Shown here: piece by piece, positions 45,179-53,702 of the stretch
Position numbering within the stretch: the stretch's first letter is position 1
Layout of the letters: every line of letters starts with the position of its first letter
Assembly (NCBI RefSeq): GCF_008704555.1
Contig: NZ_CP023702.1
Span: 310,001-374,000 of the forward strand
DNA: 64,000 nucleotides
Source of the DNA: Streptomyces nitrosporeus
GTDB lineage: Bacteria; Actinomycetota; Actinomycetes; Streptomycetales; Streptomycetaceae
Direction of reading: 5' to 3'
The notes under the pieces: model-generated
What the model was told of the DNA's origin: nothing
Database searches by the model: none
The model's input: the letters and a program-made list of their open reading frames with translations, nothing else
Position numbers and translations under genes: made by a program

Positions 45179-45273
45179 CGCTGCGGGGCACCCGTGACCC
45201 GCCCGGTCCGCAGGCGCCGGCGGCATCCTGACGTTCTCCCTGACGAGTCCCGTACCGACGAGAGGAAACCCGC

Positions 45274-45783
45274 ATGGACGTGACCGAGGCCCGCGCCAGG
45301 TTCCACGAGCTCCGGAAGGAGGACGGTCCGGTCCCCTCCGCCGAACTCGACGAGATCTGGGCGGTGGTGGCCACCGTCCGTCCCGAGGACATCCTCGGCG
45401 AGTGGAAGGGCGGCGAGTTCCGTACCGGCCATCCTCTCGAAGGCATGCTGGCGAAGGCCGGCTGGTACGGCAAGTCGTTCGTCACCGTGCACGACGCCAA
45501 GCCGCTGATCTGCCGGAACGCGGAGGGCGAGCTGTACTCCAACCTCGAACTCGGCCAGGGTGAGGCAAGCCTGTGGACCGTCGAGTTCCGTGGCGAGCCG
45601 ACGGCCACCATGGTCTACGACGGCCGGCCGGTCCTGGACCACTTCAAGCAGGTGGACGACACCACGCTGATGGGGATCATGAACACCAAGGGGGTCCCTG
45701 CCGAGGGCCCCTTCTACTACTTCTTCCTGGAGCGCGTTCCCGGGCCGGCGCACGAGGGCCCGCGTGCCGGAGAGGGCGCGTGA
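45274..45783 (+). CDS. GXWXG/DUF4334 domain protein
   Basis: This 169-aa soluble protein has an N-terminal GXWXG segment (ILGEWKGGEFRTGHP, about 40-54) and a C-terminal DUF4334 part with TMVYDGRPVLDHFK and MGIMNTKG. The family has no settled function; it may bind a small ligand. ATG 45274 has GAGAGGAAA upstream, and its stop overlaps the GTG of the alcohol dehydrogenase gene, so the two are likely used together. Confidence 0.84.
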   Translation: MDVTEARARFHELRKEDGPVPSAELDEIWAVVATVRPEDILGEWKGGEFRTGHPLEGMLAKAGWYGKSFVTVHDAKPLICRNAEGELYSNLELGQGEASLWTVEFRGEPTATMVYDGRPVLDHFKQVDDTTLMGIMNTKGVPAEGPFYYFFLERVPGPAHEGPRAGEGA

Positions 45784-46871
45784 GACGCGTCCGCGCGGCG
45801 GTCACCGAGGCTCCGGGCGCGCCGTTCACCGTACGGGACGCGGATCTCGGCGCCCCGCGGCCGCGCGAGGTGCTGGTGAGGATGACGGCGGCCGGCGTCT
45901 GCCACACCGATCTGGGGATGCGGGACACCTGGCCCCGCCGACTCACCCCGATGGTCTTCGGCCACGAGGGCGCCGGGCGGGTGGAGGCGGTCGGCGCGGA
46001 GGTGACCGGTGTCGCTCCGGGCGACCAGGTCTGTCTCACCTTCGCCAGCTGCGGTGTCTGCGAGCAGTGCGCGGCGGACCATCCGGCCTACTGCCACGCC
46101 GCGCAGGCTCTGAACTTCTCCGGGGGGCGCGGCGACGGCACCACTCCGCTCTCTCTCGGCGGCGCTCCGCTCCACGCCGGGTTCTTCGGCCAGTCCAGCT
46201 TCGCCACGTACGCCGTCGTCCACGAACGCGGTGTGGTGAAGGTGCCCGGTGACCTGCCGGCCCAGGTCGTCGCGCCGCTGGGGTGCGGCGGCCAGACGGG
46301 CGCGGGAACCGTGCTCAACCGGCTGCGCCCCAGGCCGGGTTCCTCCCTGGTCGTCCTCGGCGCGGGCGGGGTCGGGCTGAGCGCGCTGATGGCCGCGGTG
46401 GCCGTGGGCTGCGACCCGGTGGTGGCCGTCGACCCGGTCGCCTCCCGCCGCGCCCTGGCCGTCGGACTCGGTGCCGGGGCGGCCCTGCCTCCCGGGGAGG
46501 GGCTGGTGGCGGCGGTACGCGACCTCACCGGCGGCGGTGCGCACCACGTCATCGACACCACCGGCCGCGCGGAGATGATTCGCCGGGCCGTCGGCGCGTT
46601 GCGCCCGCGTGGTGAACTCGCCCTGCTCGGCCTCGGCGGTGAGGTGACGTTCGACGTGATGGGTCTGCTGGCCAAAGGCGTCCGCGTCCACGGGGTGATC
46701 GAGGGCGACTCCGACCCCGGCCGCTTCGTCCCGGAGCTGATCGGCCTGTACAGGCGCGGCCTCTTCCCGGTCGACCGGCTGGTCACCACGTTCCCGTTCG
46801 AGGAGATCGGCGCGGCCGTGGCCGCCATGCGGGACGGCAGCGTGGTCAAGCCGGTACTCACCTTCGCCTGA
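45780..46871 (+). CDS. Zinc-dependent alcohol dehydrogenase (MDR family)
   Basis: This 363-aa enzyme has GVCHTDLGMRD with the first zinc ligand Cys, GHEGAGRVEAVG, the structural-zinc cluster ASCGVCEQCAADHPAYC (four Cys) and Rossmann LGAGGVGL. The pattern is that of aryl/long-chain alcohol dehydrogenases (AdhD/XylB-like). GTG 45780 is coupled to the DUF4334 stop (GTGA). It could interconvert isoprenoid alcohols and aldehydes upstream of the aldehyde dehydrogenase; substrate unproven. Confidence 0.88.
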   Translation: MRRVRAAVTEAPGAPFTVRDADLGAPRPREVLVRMTAAGVCHTDLGMRDTWPRRLTPMVFGHEGAGRVEAVGAEVTGVAPGDQVCLTFASCGVCEQCAADHPAYCHAAQALNFSGGRGDGTTPLSLGGAPLHAGFFGQSSFATYAVVHERGVVKVPGDLPAQVVAPLGCGGQTGAGTVLNRLRPRPGSSLVVLGAGGVGLSALMAAVAVGCDPVVAVDPVASRRALAVGLGAGAALPPGEGLVAAVRDLTGGGAHHVIDTTGRAEMIRRAVGALRPRGELALLGLGGEVTFDVMGLLAKGVRVHGVIEGDSDPGRFVPELIGLYRRGLFPVDRLVTTFPFEEIGAAVAAMRDGSVVKPVLTFA

Positions 46872-46935
46872 CCTGCCACCGGCGTCACGGCCGCCCTTGT
46901 ACCGGGAGCGGTCGTACCGGGTGGCCGGGATACCT

Positions 46936-46967
46936 GGATACCGGGACGCCGGGATACCGGGACGCCG
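46936..46967. repeat. 16-bp perfect tandem duplication
   Basis: GGATACCGGGACGCCG occurs twice in a row (46936-46951, 46952-46967), preceded by a partial GGATACCT copy at 46928. It lies between the alcohol dehydrogenase and tandem-TetR genes. Confidence 0.65.
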
Positions 46968-47092
46968 GTGGCAGGTTCCAGCCGTTCGCACCGTACCGGG
47001 CGGAGAGCGGGGAAGTGATCCGGGAATCACGTCCCGGGCGGTCCGTGCCGAGGGAGCCCGGTCTCCTGACGGTGTGTGATTGACTGATTCAC

Positions 47093-48277
47093 ATGGCCCC
47101 CGCCCCCGCTTCCGCCCGTTCGGCCGCGACCTCGGCCTCCAGGCCCCGCAACCGCAAGCAGCTCATCGTCGAGGCGGCCGGCCGGGTCTTCAGCGAGCGC
47201 GGTTACCACACGGCGTCCATGGAGGAGATCGCCGCCGGGGTGGGGATCACCGCGGCGGCCCTGTACCGGCATTTCCCCAACAAGTACGCGCTGTTCGCCG
47301 AGTGCGCCGACGTCATGGTGGACGGGCTGGCCGCCGCCCTCGACGAGGTGCCGCCCGGGGCGGCCCTGACGGATGTGCTCACCGCCGTCACCCGGGTCAC
47401 CGTCGCACATCGCGCGTCGGGCGGCGTCTACCGGTGGGAGGCCCGCTACCTCAGCCACGAGGACCGGCGGCGCCTCAAGGTGAAGTTCGGCCGCCTCGTC
47501 GGGCGGGTCGACGAGGCGGTGCAGAGGGAGCGGCCCCTGGCCGACGGGCGGTTGCGGGCCGTGGCGGCCCTCGGCGCGATCGGTTCCGTCACGATGCATC
47601 GCACCTCCATCGCCCAGCGCCGGGCCGAGAGCCTGCTGCTGGCGTCCGCGCTGCGCGTGGCCGCGACCGATCCCGCTGCAGGCCGGGTGGGCACGCTCCC
47701 CGTCGAACTGCCCGCCCAGCCGGTGCCGCGCACGCGGCGCGCACAGATCCTGGCGGCCTCCGTCCCCCTGTTCGCCCGGGACGGGTTCGCCAGTGTCACG
47801 AACGGGCAGATCGCGGAGGCGGTGGGGCTGACGCCGTCCGCGCTCTACCGCCACTACCCCGGCAAGCTGGACATCCTGGTGGCGGCGTGCCTCCAGGCGG
47901 CGGCGCTGCTGGCCCAGGGGGTGGAGCGGAGTCTGCACGAGGTGGCCGGCCCGTACGACGCCGTCGTCGCGCTGGCGTCGACGTATGTGGCCTACTGCTT
48001 CGAGCACACCGAGCTCAACAGTGTCGCCGAGGCGGAGGTCGCCGGTCTGCCGGCCGGTCTGCGGCGGCCCCTGGTCCTCGCGCAACGGGAGCACATCGCC
48101 GTATGGGAACAGCAGTTGCTGCTGGCCCGCCCGGAGCTGGACCCGCGCCAGGCCAGGGTGCTGGTGCACGCGGGGTTCGGTGTGGCGGTCGAGGCGGGGC
48201 GCCGGCTGCGATGGCAGGACGGCCCCGGCCCGCGTGCGGCCGTGACCGCTCTGCTCGTAGGTGCCCTGGGTCTCTGA
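47093..48277 (+). CDS. Regulator with two complete TetR domains in tandem
   Basis: This 394-aa protein fuses two TetR units. HTH 1 is ASMEEIAAGVGITAAALYRHFPNK (about 41-65) and HTH 2 ASVTNGQIAEAVGLTPSALYRHYPGK (about 229-253), each followed by a helical domain. Both recognition helices keep the ALYRHxPxK pattern, so each half could bind DNA. One chain could therefore act as a pseudo-dimer. ATG 47093 has no strong ribosome site. It is convergent with lcp across a terminator palindrome and lies beside the catabolic genes, so regulation of lcp or the island is likely but unproven. Confidence 0.88.
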   Translation: MAPAPASARSAATSASRPRNRKQLIVEAAGRVFSERGYHTASMEEIAAGVGITAAALYRHFPNKYALFAECADVMVDGLAAALDEVPPGAALTDVLTAVTRVTVAHRASGGVYRWEARYLSHEDRRRLKVKFGRLVGRVDEAVQRERPLADGRLRAVAALGAIGSVTMHRTSIAQRRAESLLLASALRVAATDPAAGRVGTLPVELPAQPVPRTRRAQILAASVPLFARDGFASVTNGQIAEAVGLTPSALYRHYPGKLDILVAACLQAAALLAQGVERSLHEVAGPYDAVVALASTYVAYCFEHTELNSVAEAEVAGLPAGLRRPLVLAQREHIAVWEQQLLLARPELDPRQARVLVHAGFGVAVEAGRRLRWQDGPGPRAAVTALLVGALGL

Positions 48278-48304
48278 CACGGCCGCCGGACCCGGCGCGC
48301 GACG

Positions 48305-48328
48305 GGGGTGCCGGGGCCCCGGCACCCC
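48305..48328. terminator. Terminator between tandem-TetR gene and lcp
   Basis: A perfect 24-bp palindrome (arms 48305-48316 and 48317-48328) lies between convergent genes; the hairpin loop would come from its GGGGCCCC centre. Confidence 0.55.
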
Positions 48329-48390
48329 GGCACCTGGTCCGTGAACCGCCTGCCGCGGAGCGGGCCACGGGCCGGGTCCTGCCCGGCGGC

Positions 48391-49590
48391 TCAGGCGGCC
48401 CTGTTGCCGGTGGGGATCGTGATGGGGGTGGTGCCCCCGGAGGTTCCCTTGTTGAGGAACAGCATGGCCAGGCCGCGCACCAGCTGGTCGAACATGTAGA
48501 AGGTGCCGGGCATCACGGGCGACAGTCCTTCGCGGAACAGGATGAACGCCGGCCACGCGGTGCGGACCAGGGCCGCCGACACGTAGTCGCGTTTCAGTCC
48601 CAGCCAGTCGCCCACCTCGTCGCTGAGGACGTAGCGCACGAACTCGTTCAGGAACCCGCGTGTGACACCGAGGTCGATCTGCGCGGTCAGACCGAGCAGT
48701 TCCTCGGCCAGTGCGATGCCCTCGGTCGACGGTGTGAGGATCGGGGTGAGCACCTGCGCCGACTGCGCCTCCGCGGCCGCCCAGGTCTTGGGGATGTGCT
48801 CGTACGGGACACCGAGCAGGTAGATCGCGACCTGCCACGAGTGCAGGAACGCCTCCTGGTCCGCGGCCGGGTACGGGATCTTCCATTCGCGCAGCTTGCG
48901 GTGCACATAGGTGCCCAGGCTGTGGAAGGTGACCAGGATGTCGGCGGCGCTGATCGGGATGGTCTCGTCGGCGACCGCCCGCCAGTGCGGCGACTGCGGC
49001 AGCAGGTGGCGCACCGCGGCGTGCACCACACGCGTCTTGTTGGCGGTGACGACGAACTGGCCCGTCGGCTTGAACGCTCCCAGCTGGGCCAGGTCGTAGC
49101 CGAACGTGAACGTCTTGGCGGCGCGGTCCTGCATGTCCGCGCCGCCCGCGGACCAGTAGACGCTCTTGGCCTCACGCGGGATGACGGTGCTCATGATGCC
49201 GCTGCCGAGGCCGTACAGCATGAACAGGTAGGTGTCCTTGCGCCGGTTGAAGTCCGCGGCACGGGCCAGCTTGGCGGGGTCGGCCCAGGAGGGCAGCCGG
49301 TTGACCTGCTGAAGGTACGCGGTGAACTCGGCCGGCAGTCCGCCGGGCAGCGGGTCGTTGTTGTTCACCCACGACGCCCACGCGGTGTTGATCGCCGGCA
49401 CATGACCGTTCTCGAGCATCGAGACCATCAGAGGGTCCGCCAGGTCGTCCCAGATCCACTCCGGACCGGTCCCCGCGCCGGTTCCGGTCACCGACCCCGT
49501 CGACGCCCACGCCTGGGCGGGGTTCACCGCACCGGCGAGACCGAGGGCGGCACCGAGGGACAGGATCTTCCTCCTGCTGAGATTTTCCAT
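48391..49590 (-). CDS. lcp: Latex-clearing protein (rubber oxygenase), Tat-exported
   Basis: This 399-aa DUF2236/MpaB-family b-type haem oxygenase would cleave poly(cis-1,4-isoprene) outside the cell into oligo-isoprenoids with aldehyde and ketone ends. The N-terminus MENLSRRKILSLG has the twin Arg (6-7) and a cleavage region near PAQAWA, as in Streptomyces Lcp. Family landmarks are PSWAD, FMLYGLGSGIMSTVIP, GGADMQDR, KTRVVHAAVRHLLPQSPHW (from Lys185), PISAADILVTFHS (His223) and RTAWPAFILFREGL. Lys185 and His223 are candidate haem contacts; I could not align them. Length equals that of known Lcp proteins. Confidence 0.9.
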   Translation of the reverse strand: MENLSRRKILSLGAALGLAGAVNPAQAWASTGSVTGTGAGTGPEWIWDDLADPLMVSMLENGHVPAINTAWASWVNNNDPLPGGLPAEFTAYLQQVNRLPSWADPAKLARAADFNRRKDTYLFMLYGLGSGIMSTVIPREAKSVYWSAGGADMQDRAAKTFTFGYDLAQLGAFKPTGQFVVTANKTRVVHAAVRHLLPQSPHWRAVADETIPISAADILVTFHSLGTYVHRKLREWKIPYPAADQEAFLHSWQVAIYLLGVPYEHIPKTWAAAEAQSAQVLTPILTPSTEGIALAEELLGLTAQIDLGVTRGFLNEFVRYVLSDEVGDWLGLKRDYVSAALVRTAWPAFILFREGLSPVMPGTFYMFDQLVRGLAMLFLNKGTSGGTTPITIPTGNRAA

Positions 49591-50035
49591 TGACTTACCT
49601 GCTTCCCTGATGGGTCAGCCAGTTGCTAAGCACCTTCGCTGACTTGCCAGTTGTGCGATCAATGTGGGATGAGACGTGTCGCTCAGATGTGATTTTCAAT
49701 TAACATAGCGAGGTGAGTCACCGTCGGCAATGGTGGTGACCGAGGGCGTGTGAGCAACTTGGCGGACGGTCCGCCGGCCCCTCTCCGGGGCGCCGGTCCC
49801 CGGACGCCCGGCGCGGAGCCGGCGTGAGGAACCACCGGCCGGCCCGCGCGGACCGGCCCGGGTACACAGTGCGGTCCGGGTGCGCGGTGCGGTCCGGGTA
49901 CGCGGTACGGCCCGGCCCGCCCGGAGGGCCACCGGATCCGCGCCGCTCCCCCGCCGGGCCGTGTGCGGCCACCGGGGCGCGGGGCACTGTCGTTCCGGTG
50001 CGGCCCTTATGCGCGGGCCGGGTCACGGGAGCCGG
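49591..50035. other. lcp promoter region and GC-rich repeat stretch
   Basis: No gene. The first 140 bp are A/T-rich for this genome and hold direct repeats TGACTT(A/G)CC (49591-49599 and 49640-49648) and GCCAGTTG (49618-49625 and 49646-49653), candidates for regulator binding. Right of it is GC-rich DNA with an 18-bp tandem repeat (49869-49904). Confidence 0.5.
49869..49904. repeat. 18-bp tandem repeat
   Basis: GTGCGGTCCGGGT(G/A)CGCG occurs twice in a row (49869-49886, 49887-49904), with a degenerate third copy after it. Confidence 0.6.
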
Positions 50036-51466
50036 TCACCGGGTCTCTTCCAGGGCGGCGTGGGCCTCGGCGAGTCTGTCGACCGCGGTGTCGAGCGCCT
50101 CCGGCGGGAGGGTGAAGGGGAACCTCAGCCAGCGGCCGAGCGCGCCGTCGGGAGAGAAGTGGAAGCCCGGCGTGAGCGAGAGGCCGCGGGCGGCGGCGAG
50201 AGCGGCGAGCCGGCTGGAGTCGGTGTCATGGAGTTCGAGCCACAGGGACAGACCGCCCTGCGGGACCCGGAAGCGGCACCACGGCAGCCCGGACAGGCGG
50301 GATACCAGGTGGTCGCGCTGCAGACGCAGCCGGGCGCGCCGCCGGTCGAGGACCGCCTCCTGGTGTTCCATGAGCCGGGTCGCGACGAGCCGGTCGAACG
50401 GCGAGGGGGCGAGAGCGGCCGCGAGAGGAAGCGCCGCCAGGCGGCGGACGACGTCGGGGCGGGCCCGGATCCACCCCACCCGCAGGCCCGGCCACAGGGA
50501 CTTGCTCAGGGAGCCCACGTACACGGCGTTGCGGTCACCGGCGCCCGTGACCGCGCGGGGAGGCGGGAGGGCGGGCTCGCGCAGGTCGAGGTCCCGCATG
50601 GTCTCGTCGAAGACGATCATGGTGTCGTGGGCGCGCAGACGGTGACGGAGCTCTTCCCGGTCCTCGTCCCCCATCAGCAGACCGGTGGGGTTGTGGAAGT
50701 CCGGGATCAGATAGGCCAGGGACGGCCGGACCGCCCGGAGGGTGCGGTCGAGGGCGGGGACGTCCCAGCCGCTGGGGGTGAGGGGCTGCGCGATCAGCCT
50801 GGCACCGGCGGCACGGAACACGGCGAGCGCACCGGGATAGGTCGGGGAGTCCAGCACGACCCTGCTGCTCCGGCTCAGGTGGGCGGCGGCGAGCAGGTTC
50901 AGTGCCGCGTCGGCGCCGCTGGTCAGCAGGAGGTGCTCGCTGTGGACCGCGACCCCCCGGGCGCGGTGGGCGTCGGCGATGGCGGTGTGCAGCGGCGACG
51001 GCCCGTCCCCGCCGGCGGTGCCGTGCAGAAGGGTGGCGGGCAGGGTGTCGGCCGCGGCGTGTACGGCCCGCAGCAGCTCGTCGAACGGCGCCGCGGGCTC
51101 CGCCACGGTCAGGTCGAGGGCCGTGCCGTCCCTGCCCGCCCGGCCCCGGTCGCTGTCCCACGGCGAGAGGCGGTCACGCAGCCGGGGCGGCAGGGAGGTG
51201 GTACTGCCGGAGCCCGTCCGGGTGGTGATCAGCTGTTCGGCCCGCAGGATCTGGTAGCACGCCGTCACGGTGCCCCTCGCGACCCCGAGTTCACCGGCGA
51301 GGAGGCGTTCGGCGGGAAGCCGCGACTCCAACGGCAGCCGGCCGTCATGGACGGCCTTCTCCACGGCGACGGCCAGCCGCTCCGCGAGCGGGCCGGTGCC
51401 GGCGCGCCAGTCGCCGAGCAGCCGGGGGAACCGCGACGCCGGGACGTGTCGCACAGAGCGGTTCAT
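50036..51466 (-). CDS. MocR-type regulator (GntR HTH plus aminotransferase domain)
   Basis: This 476-aa protein has an N-terminal winged HTH (LPAERLLAGELGVARGTVTACYQIL, about 52-76) and a fold type I PLP domain with DFHNPTG and the PLP-lysine segment VGSLSKSLWPGLRVGW. MocR regulators sense PLP or amino-compounds and control neighbouring genes. ATG 51466 has GAGAGG; an upstream in-frame start gives a disordered Arg/Ala-rich N-terminus and is rejected. It is divergent from phzF and the OCD-like gene, its likely targets. Confidence 0.9.
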   Translation of the reverse strand: MNRSVRHVPASRFPRLLGDWRAGTGPLAERLAVAVEKAVHDGRLPLESRLPAERLLAGELGVARGTVTACYQILRAEQLITTRTGSGSTTSLPPRLRDRLSPWDSDRGRAGRDGTALDLTVAEPAAPFDELLRAVHAAADTLPATLLHGTAGGDGPSPLHTAIADAHRARGVAVHSEHLLLTSGADAALNLLAAAHLSRSSRVVLDSPTYPGALAVFRAAGARLIAQPLTPSGWDVPALDRTLRAVRPSLAYLIPDFHNPTGLLMGDEDREELRHRLRAHDTMIVFDETMRDLDLREPALPPPRAVTGAGDRNAVYVGSLSKSLWPGLRVGWIRARPDVVRRLAALPLAAALAPSPFDRLVATRLMEHQEAVLDRRRARLRLQRDHLVSRLSGLPWCRFRVPQGGLSLWLELHDTDSSRLAALAAARGLSLTPGFHFSPDGALGRWLRFPFTLPPEALDTAVDRLAEAHAALEETR

Positions 51467-51688
51467 CCGGGGCCTCTCGTTCGGATCGTGCCGGGCCGGC
51501 GGGCCCGCCGCCGCACCTCGTGGCGCCGCCGCTCCCCGCCACGGCTCCCTCACGGCCTTCTTCTCCGCCGCAAGGCCTCGCCGGACCGGAAGGCACCCCC
51601 TCGCCGGGATCTTCTTGCCCGCTTCTGCCTGTTCCTGCCTGTTTCCCTCCCCTGCGGGGAGATCTCCTGGGCCACTTTACCGGGATTG

Positions 51689-51708
51689 GACCATGACCAG
51701 ACGGTCTG
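51689..51708. promoter_or_regulatory. Probable MocR operator and phzF promoter
   Basis: A direct repeat GACCA-T-GACCA (51689-51699) overlaps the dyad CAGAC-G-GTCTG (51698-51708). A -10-like TAGCCT (51716-51721) follows, seven bases before the phzF GTG, so the operator covers the -35 area. Confidence 0.5.
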
Positions 51709-51727
51709 TCCCTCCTAGCCTCGACCT

Positions 51728-52696
51728 GTGACCATCCACCACCACACCCATCCGGAAGCCCATCCGCCCTTGGGCTATCGGCATGTCGACGTGTTCGCCG
51801 GCAAGGCGTTCACCGGCAACAGCCTCGCCGTCTTCCCCGAGAGCCCGGGCCTGTCCTCCGCCCGGATGCTCGCGATCAGCCAGGAACTCCGGCACTTCGA
51901 AACGATCTTCCTGAGCGGCGCGAAGGTGCCGGGAGAGGCGGGAGGGGCCGGGGAACCGGGAGGTCCGGGGGAGCCGGGAGAAGTCCACGCCCGGGTGTTC
52001 GACCTCTTCGAGGAACTGCCCTTCGCCGGGCACCCCGTCCTGGGCGCCGCCGCCGTCCTGCACGAGCGCGCCGGAGACCACGAGCACGCCGGAGACGTCG
52101 GTGTACGGCACTGGCGGTTCCGGCTGCCCCACAAGACGGTCCCGGTGACCACCCGCCGTACAACCGCCGGGTACCACGCCGCGCTGGACCAGGGGAAGCC
52201 GGAATTCCTCGGGTCGGTCCCGGAGCAGGACAGGCCGGAGATCGCAGCGGCCCTGTCCCTGCCGGAAGGGACGCTCGCCGGCCTCCCCCTGGAGGTCGTC
52301 TCCACCGGACTGCGCTACCTCATCGTCCCGGTGGTGGGGGGTCTGTCCGGAGCGAGGATCGTCCGCGGCGATTTCGCGGAGCTGATCGCCCGCCACGGGG
52401 CGCAGTTCGCCTACCTGGTCGACGTCGAGGCCCTGGAAGGCCGCCACTGGAACAACGACGGCGTTCTGGAGGACGTCGCGACCGGCAGCGCGGCCGGCTG
52501 CGCCGGGGCATATCTGGCCCGGCACCGCATCGTGCCGGCCGGGAAGGGGTTCACGCTGCGGCAGGGCCGTTTCACCGGCCGCCCGAGCCTGCTCGACGTC
52601 CTCCCGCAAGGCCGGCCCGAGGACCTGCGCAACGTCCGGGTCGGCGGCGAAGTGACCATGGTGGCCAGGGGAATCCTGGACACCCTGCCCGAATGA
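51728..52696 (+). CDS. PhzF-family isomerase
   Basis: This 322-aa member of the DAP-epimerase-like fold has catalytic-type Glu in HFETIFL, the FAGHPVLGAA block and DVATGSAAGCAGAYL, all PhzF family marks. A Gly/Glu/Pro-rich insertion (GEAGGAGEPGGPGEPGE) sits in the first domain and is unusual. No phenazine genes are nearby, so the substrate is not trans-DHHA. GTG 51728 lies at the expected transcription start (TAGCCT -10 seven bases upstream) with no ribosome site, so it is probably a leaderless mRNA. Coupled with the OCD-like gene 10 bp downstream. Confidence 0.86.
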   Translation: MTIHHHTHPEAHPPLGYRHVDVFAGKAFTGNSLAVFPESPGLSSARMLAISQELRHFETIFLSGAKVPGEAGGAGEPGGPGEPGEVHARVFDLFEELPFAGHPVLGAAAVLHERAGDHEHAGDVGVRHWRFRLPHKTVPVTTRRTTAGYHAALDQGKPEFLGSVPEQDRPEIAAALSLPEGTLAGLPLEVVSTGLRYLIVPVVGGLSGARIVRGDFAELIARHGAQFAYLVDVEALEGRHWNNDGVLEDVATGSAAGCAGAYLARHRIVPAGKGFTLRQGRFTGRPSLLDVLPQGRPEDLRNVRVGGEVTMVARGILDTLPE

Positions 52697-52705
52697 GGAT
52701 CTCCC

Positions 52706-53677
52706 GTGCCCGACTTCCCTCTCCACACCGCTGACCGGATCCGCGCGGCCGTGGGTCTCGCCGATCTGATCGAGCCGACGGCCGAAGCCTTCCGCGCGTT
52801 CAGCACCACCGACGGCGCCCAGGCGCCGGTCATGGTGCTCCCCCTGGCCGACGGCGGGGACTCCCACATCAAGGCGGCCCACCTGCCCGGGGGGAGCCAC
52901 TTCCTCGTCAAGATCGCGAACTGGTTCCCCGGCAACCGGAGGCGCGGTCTGCCCGAGGGCGGCGGGTTCGTAGCCCTCTTCGACGCGAGGAGCGGCGCCG
53001 TCACCGCCCTGCTGGAGGACGAGCACCACCTCTCCGATCTCCGCACGGCCGCGGCGGGAGCCGTCTGCGCCCGCGCCCTGGCCCGCCCGGACGCGGCTCG
53101 CGCCACCGTTCTGGGGACCGGCAGGCAGGCCGGACTGCAGGCTCACGCACTCACCCTCGTACGTCCGGTCCGGCAGATCAGCGTGTGGGGCCGGGACCAC
53201 GGCCGGGCGGCCGCCCTCGCCGCCCGCCTGGACCGGGATCTCCCGCACACCGAGGTCGTCGCCACCACGGACCCGGAACAGGCCGTACAGCGGTCCGACA
53301 TCGTCGTCACCGCGACCGCCGGTCCCGACCCCGTCCTGTTCGGTTCCTGGCTGCGCCCCGGGCAGCACATCACCGCACTCGGCGCCGACGCCCCGGCCAA
53401 ACGCGAACTCGACGGCGCCGCCCTGCGGCGCGCCACCCGGGTCTTCGCCGACAGCCGGGAACTCGCCCTGCGCTACGGGGACATCCACAGCGCCGTCGCC
53501 CGCGGGGAGGTGGGCGAGGACCGTATCGACGGCGAGATCGGCGAGGTCCTGGCCGGCCGGGTCCCCGGCCGCACGGCACCGGACGACATCACGGTCGCCA
53601 AGCTCATCGGCATCGGCCCCCAGGACCTCGCCGCCGCGGAGACCGCCCTCGCCCTCCTGGGACGGACCGGGGGATGA
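52706..53677 (+). CDS. Ornithine cyclodeaminase / mu-crystallin family protein
   Basis: This 323-aa NAD(P)-binding protein shows HFLVKIANWFPGN (substrate Lys region), DEHHLSDLRTAAAGAVCA, Rossmann LGTGRQAG and TATAGPDPVLFGSWLRPGQHITALGAD. Members act as ornithine cyclodeaminases, ketimine reductases, amino-acid dehydrogenases or EutC-like proteins. GTG 52706 follows GAGGAT. With phzF and a MocR regulator it suggests a small amino-acid or amine pathway; the exact reaction cannot be read. Confidence 0.87.
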   Translation: MPDFPLHTADRIRAAVGLADLIEPTAEAFRAFSTTDGAQAPVMVLPLADGGDSHIKAAHLPGGSHFLVKIANWFPGNRRRGLPEGGGFVALFDARSGAVTALLEDEHHLSDLRTAAAGAVCARALARPDAARATVLGTGRQAGLQAHALTLVRPVRQISVWGRDHGRAAALAARLDRDLPHTEVVATTDPEQAVQRSDIVVTATAGPDPVLFGSWLRPGQHITALGADAPAKRELDGAALRRATRVFADSRELALRYGDIHSAVARGEVGEDRIDGEIGEVLAGRVPGRTAPDDITVAKLIGIGPQDLAAAETALALLGRTGG

Positions 53678-53702
53678 CCACCACGGGGCGGTCATCCCCC
53701 GG
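53667..53702. terminator. Terminator overlapping the end of the OCD-like gene
   Basis: A perfect 13-bp stem (53667-53679 with 53690-53702) and 10-base loop contains the OCD-like gene's stop codon and lies before the convergent DeoR gene. Confidence 0.6.

Noticed and set aside
51728..52696. Part of a phenazine cluster
   Set aside because: Only a PhzF-family gene is present; no other phz genes occur nearby and the family is broad.
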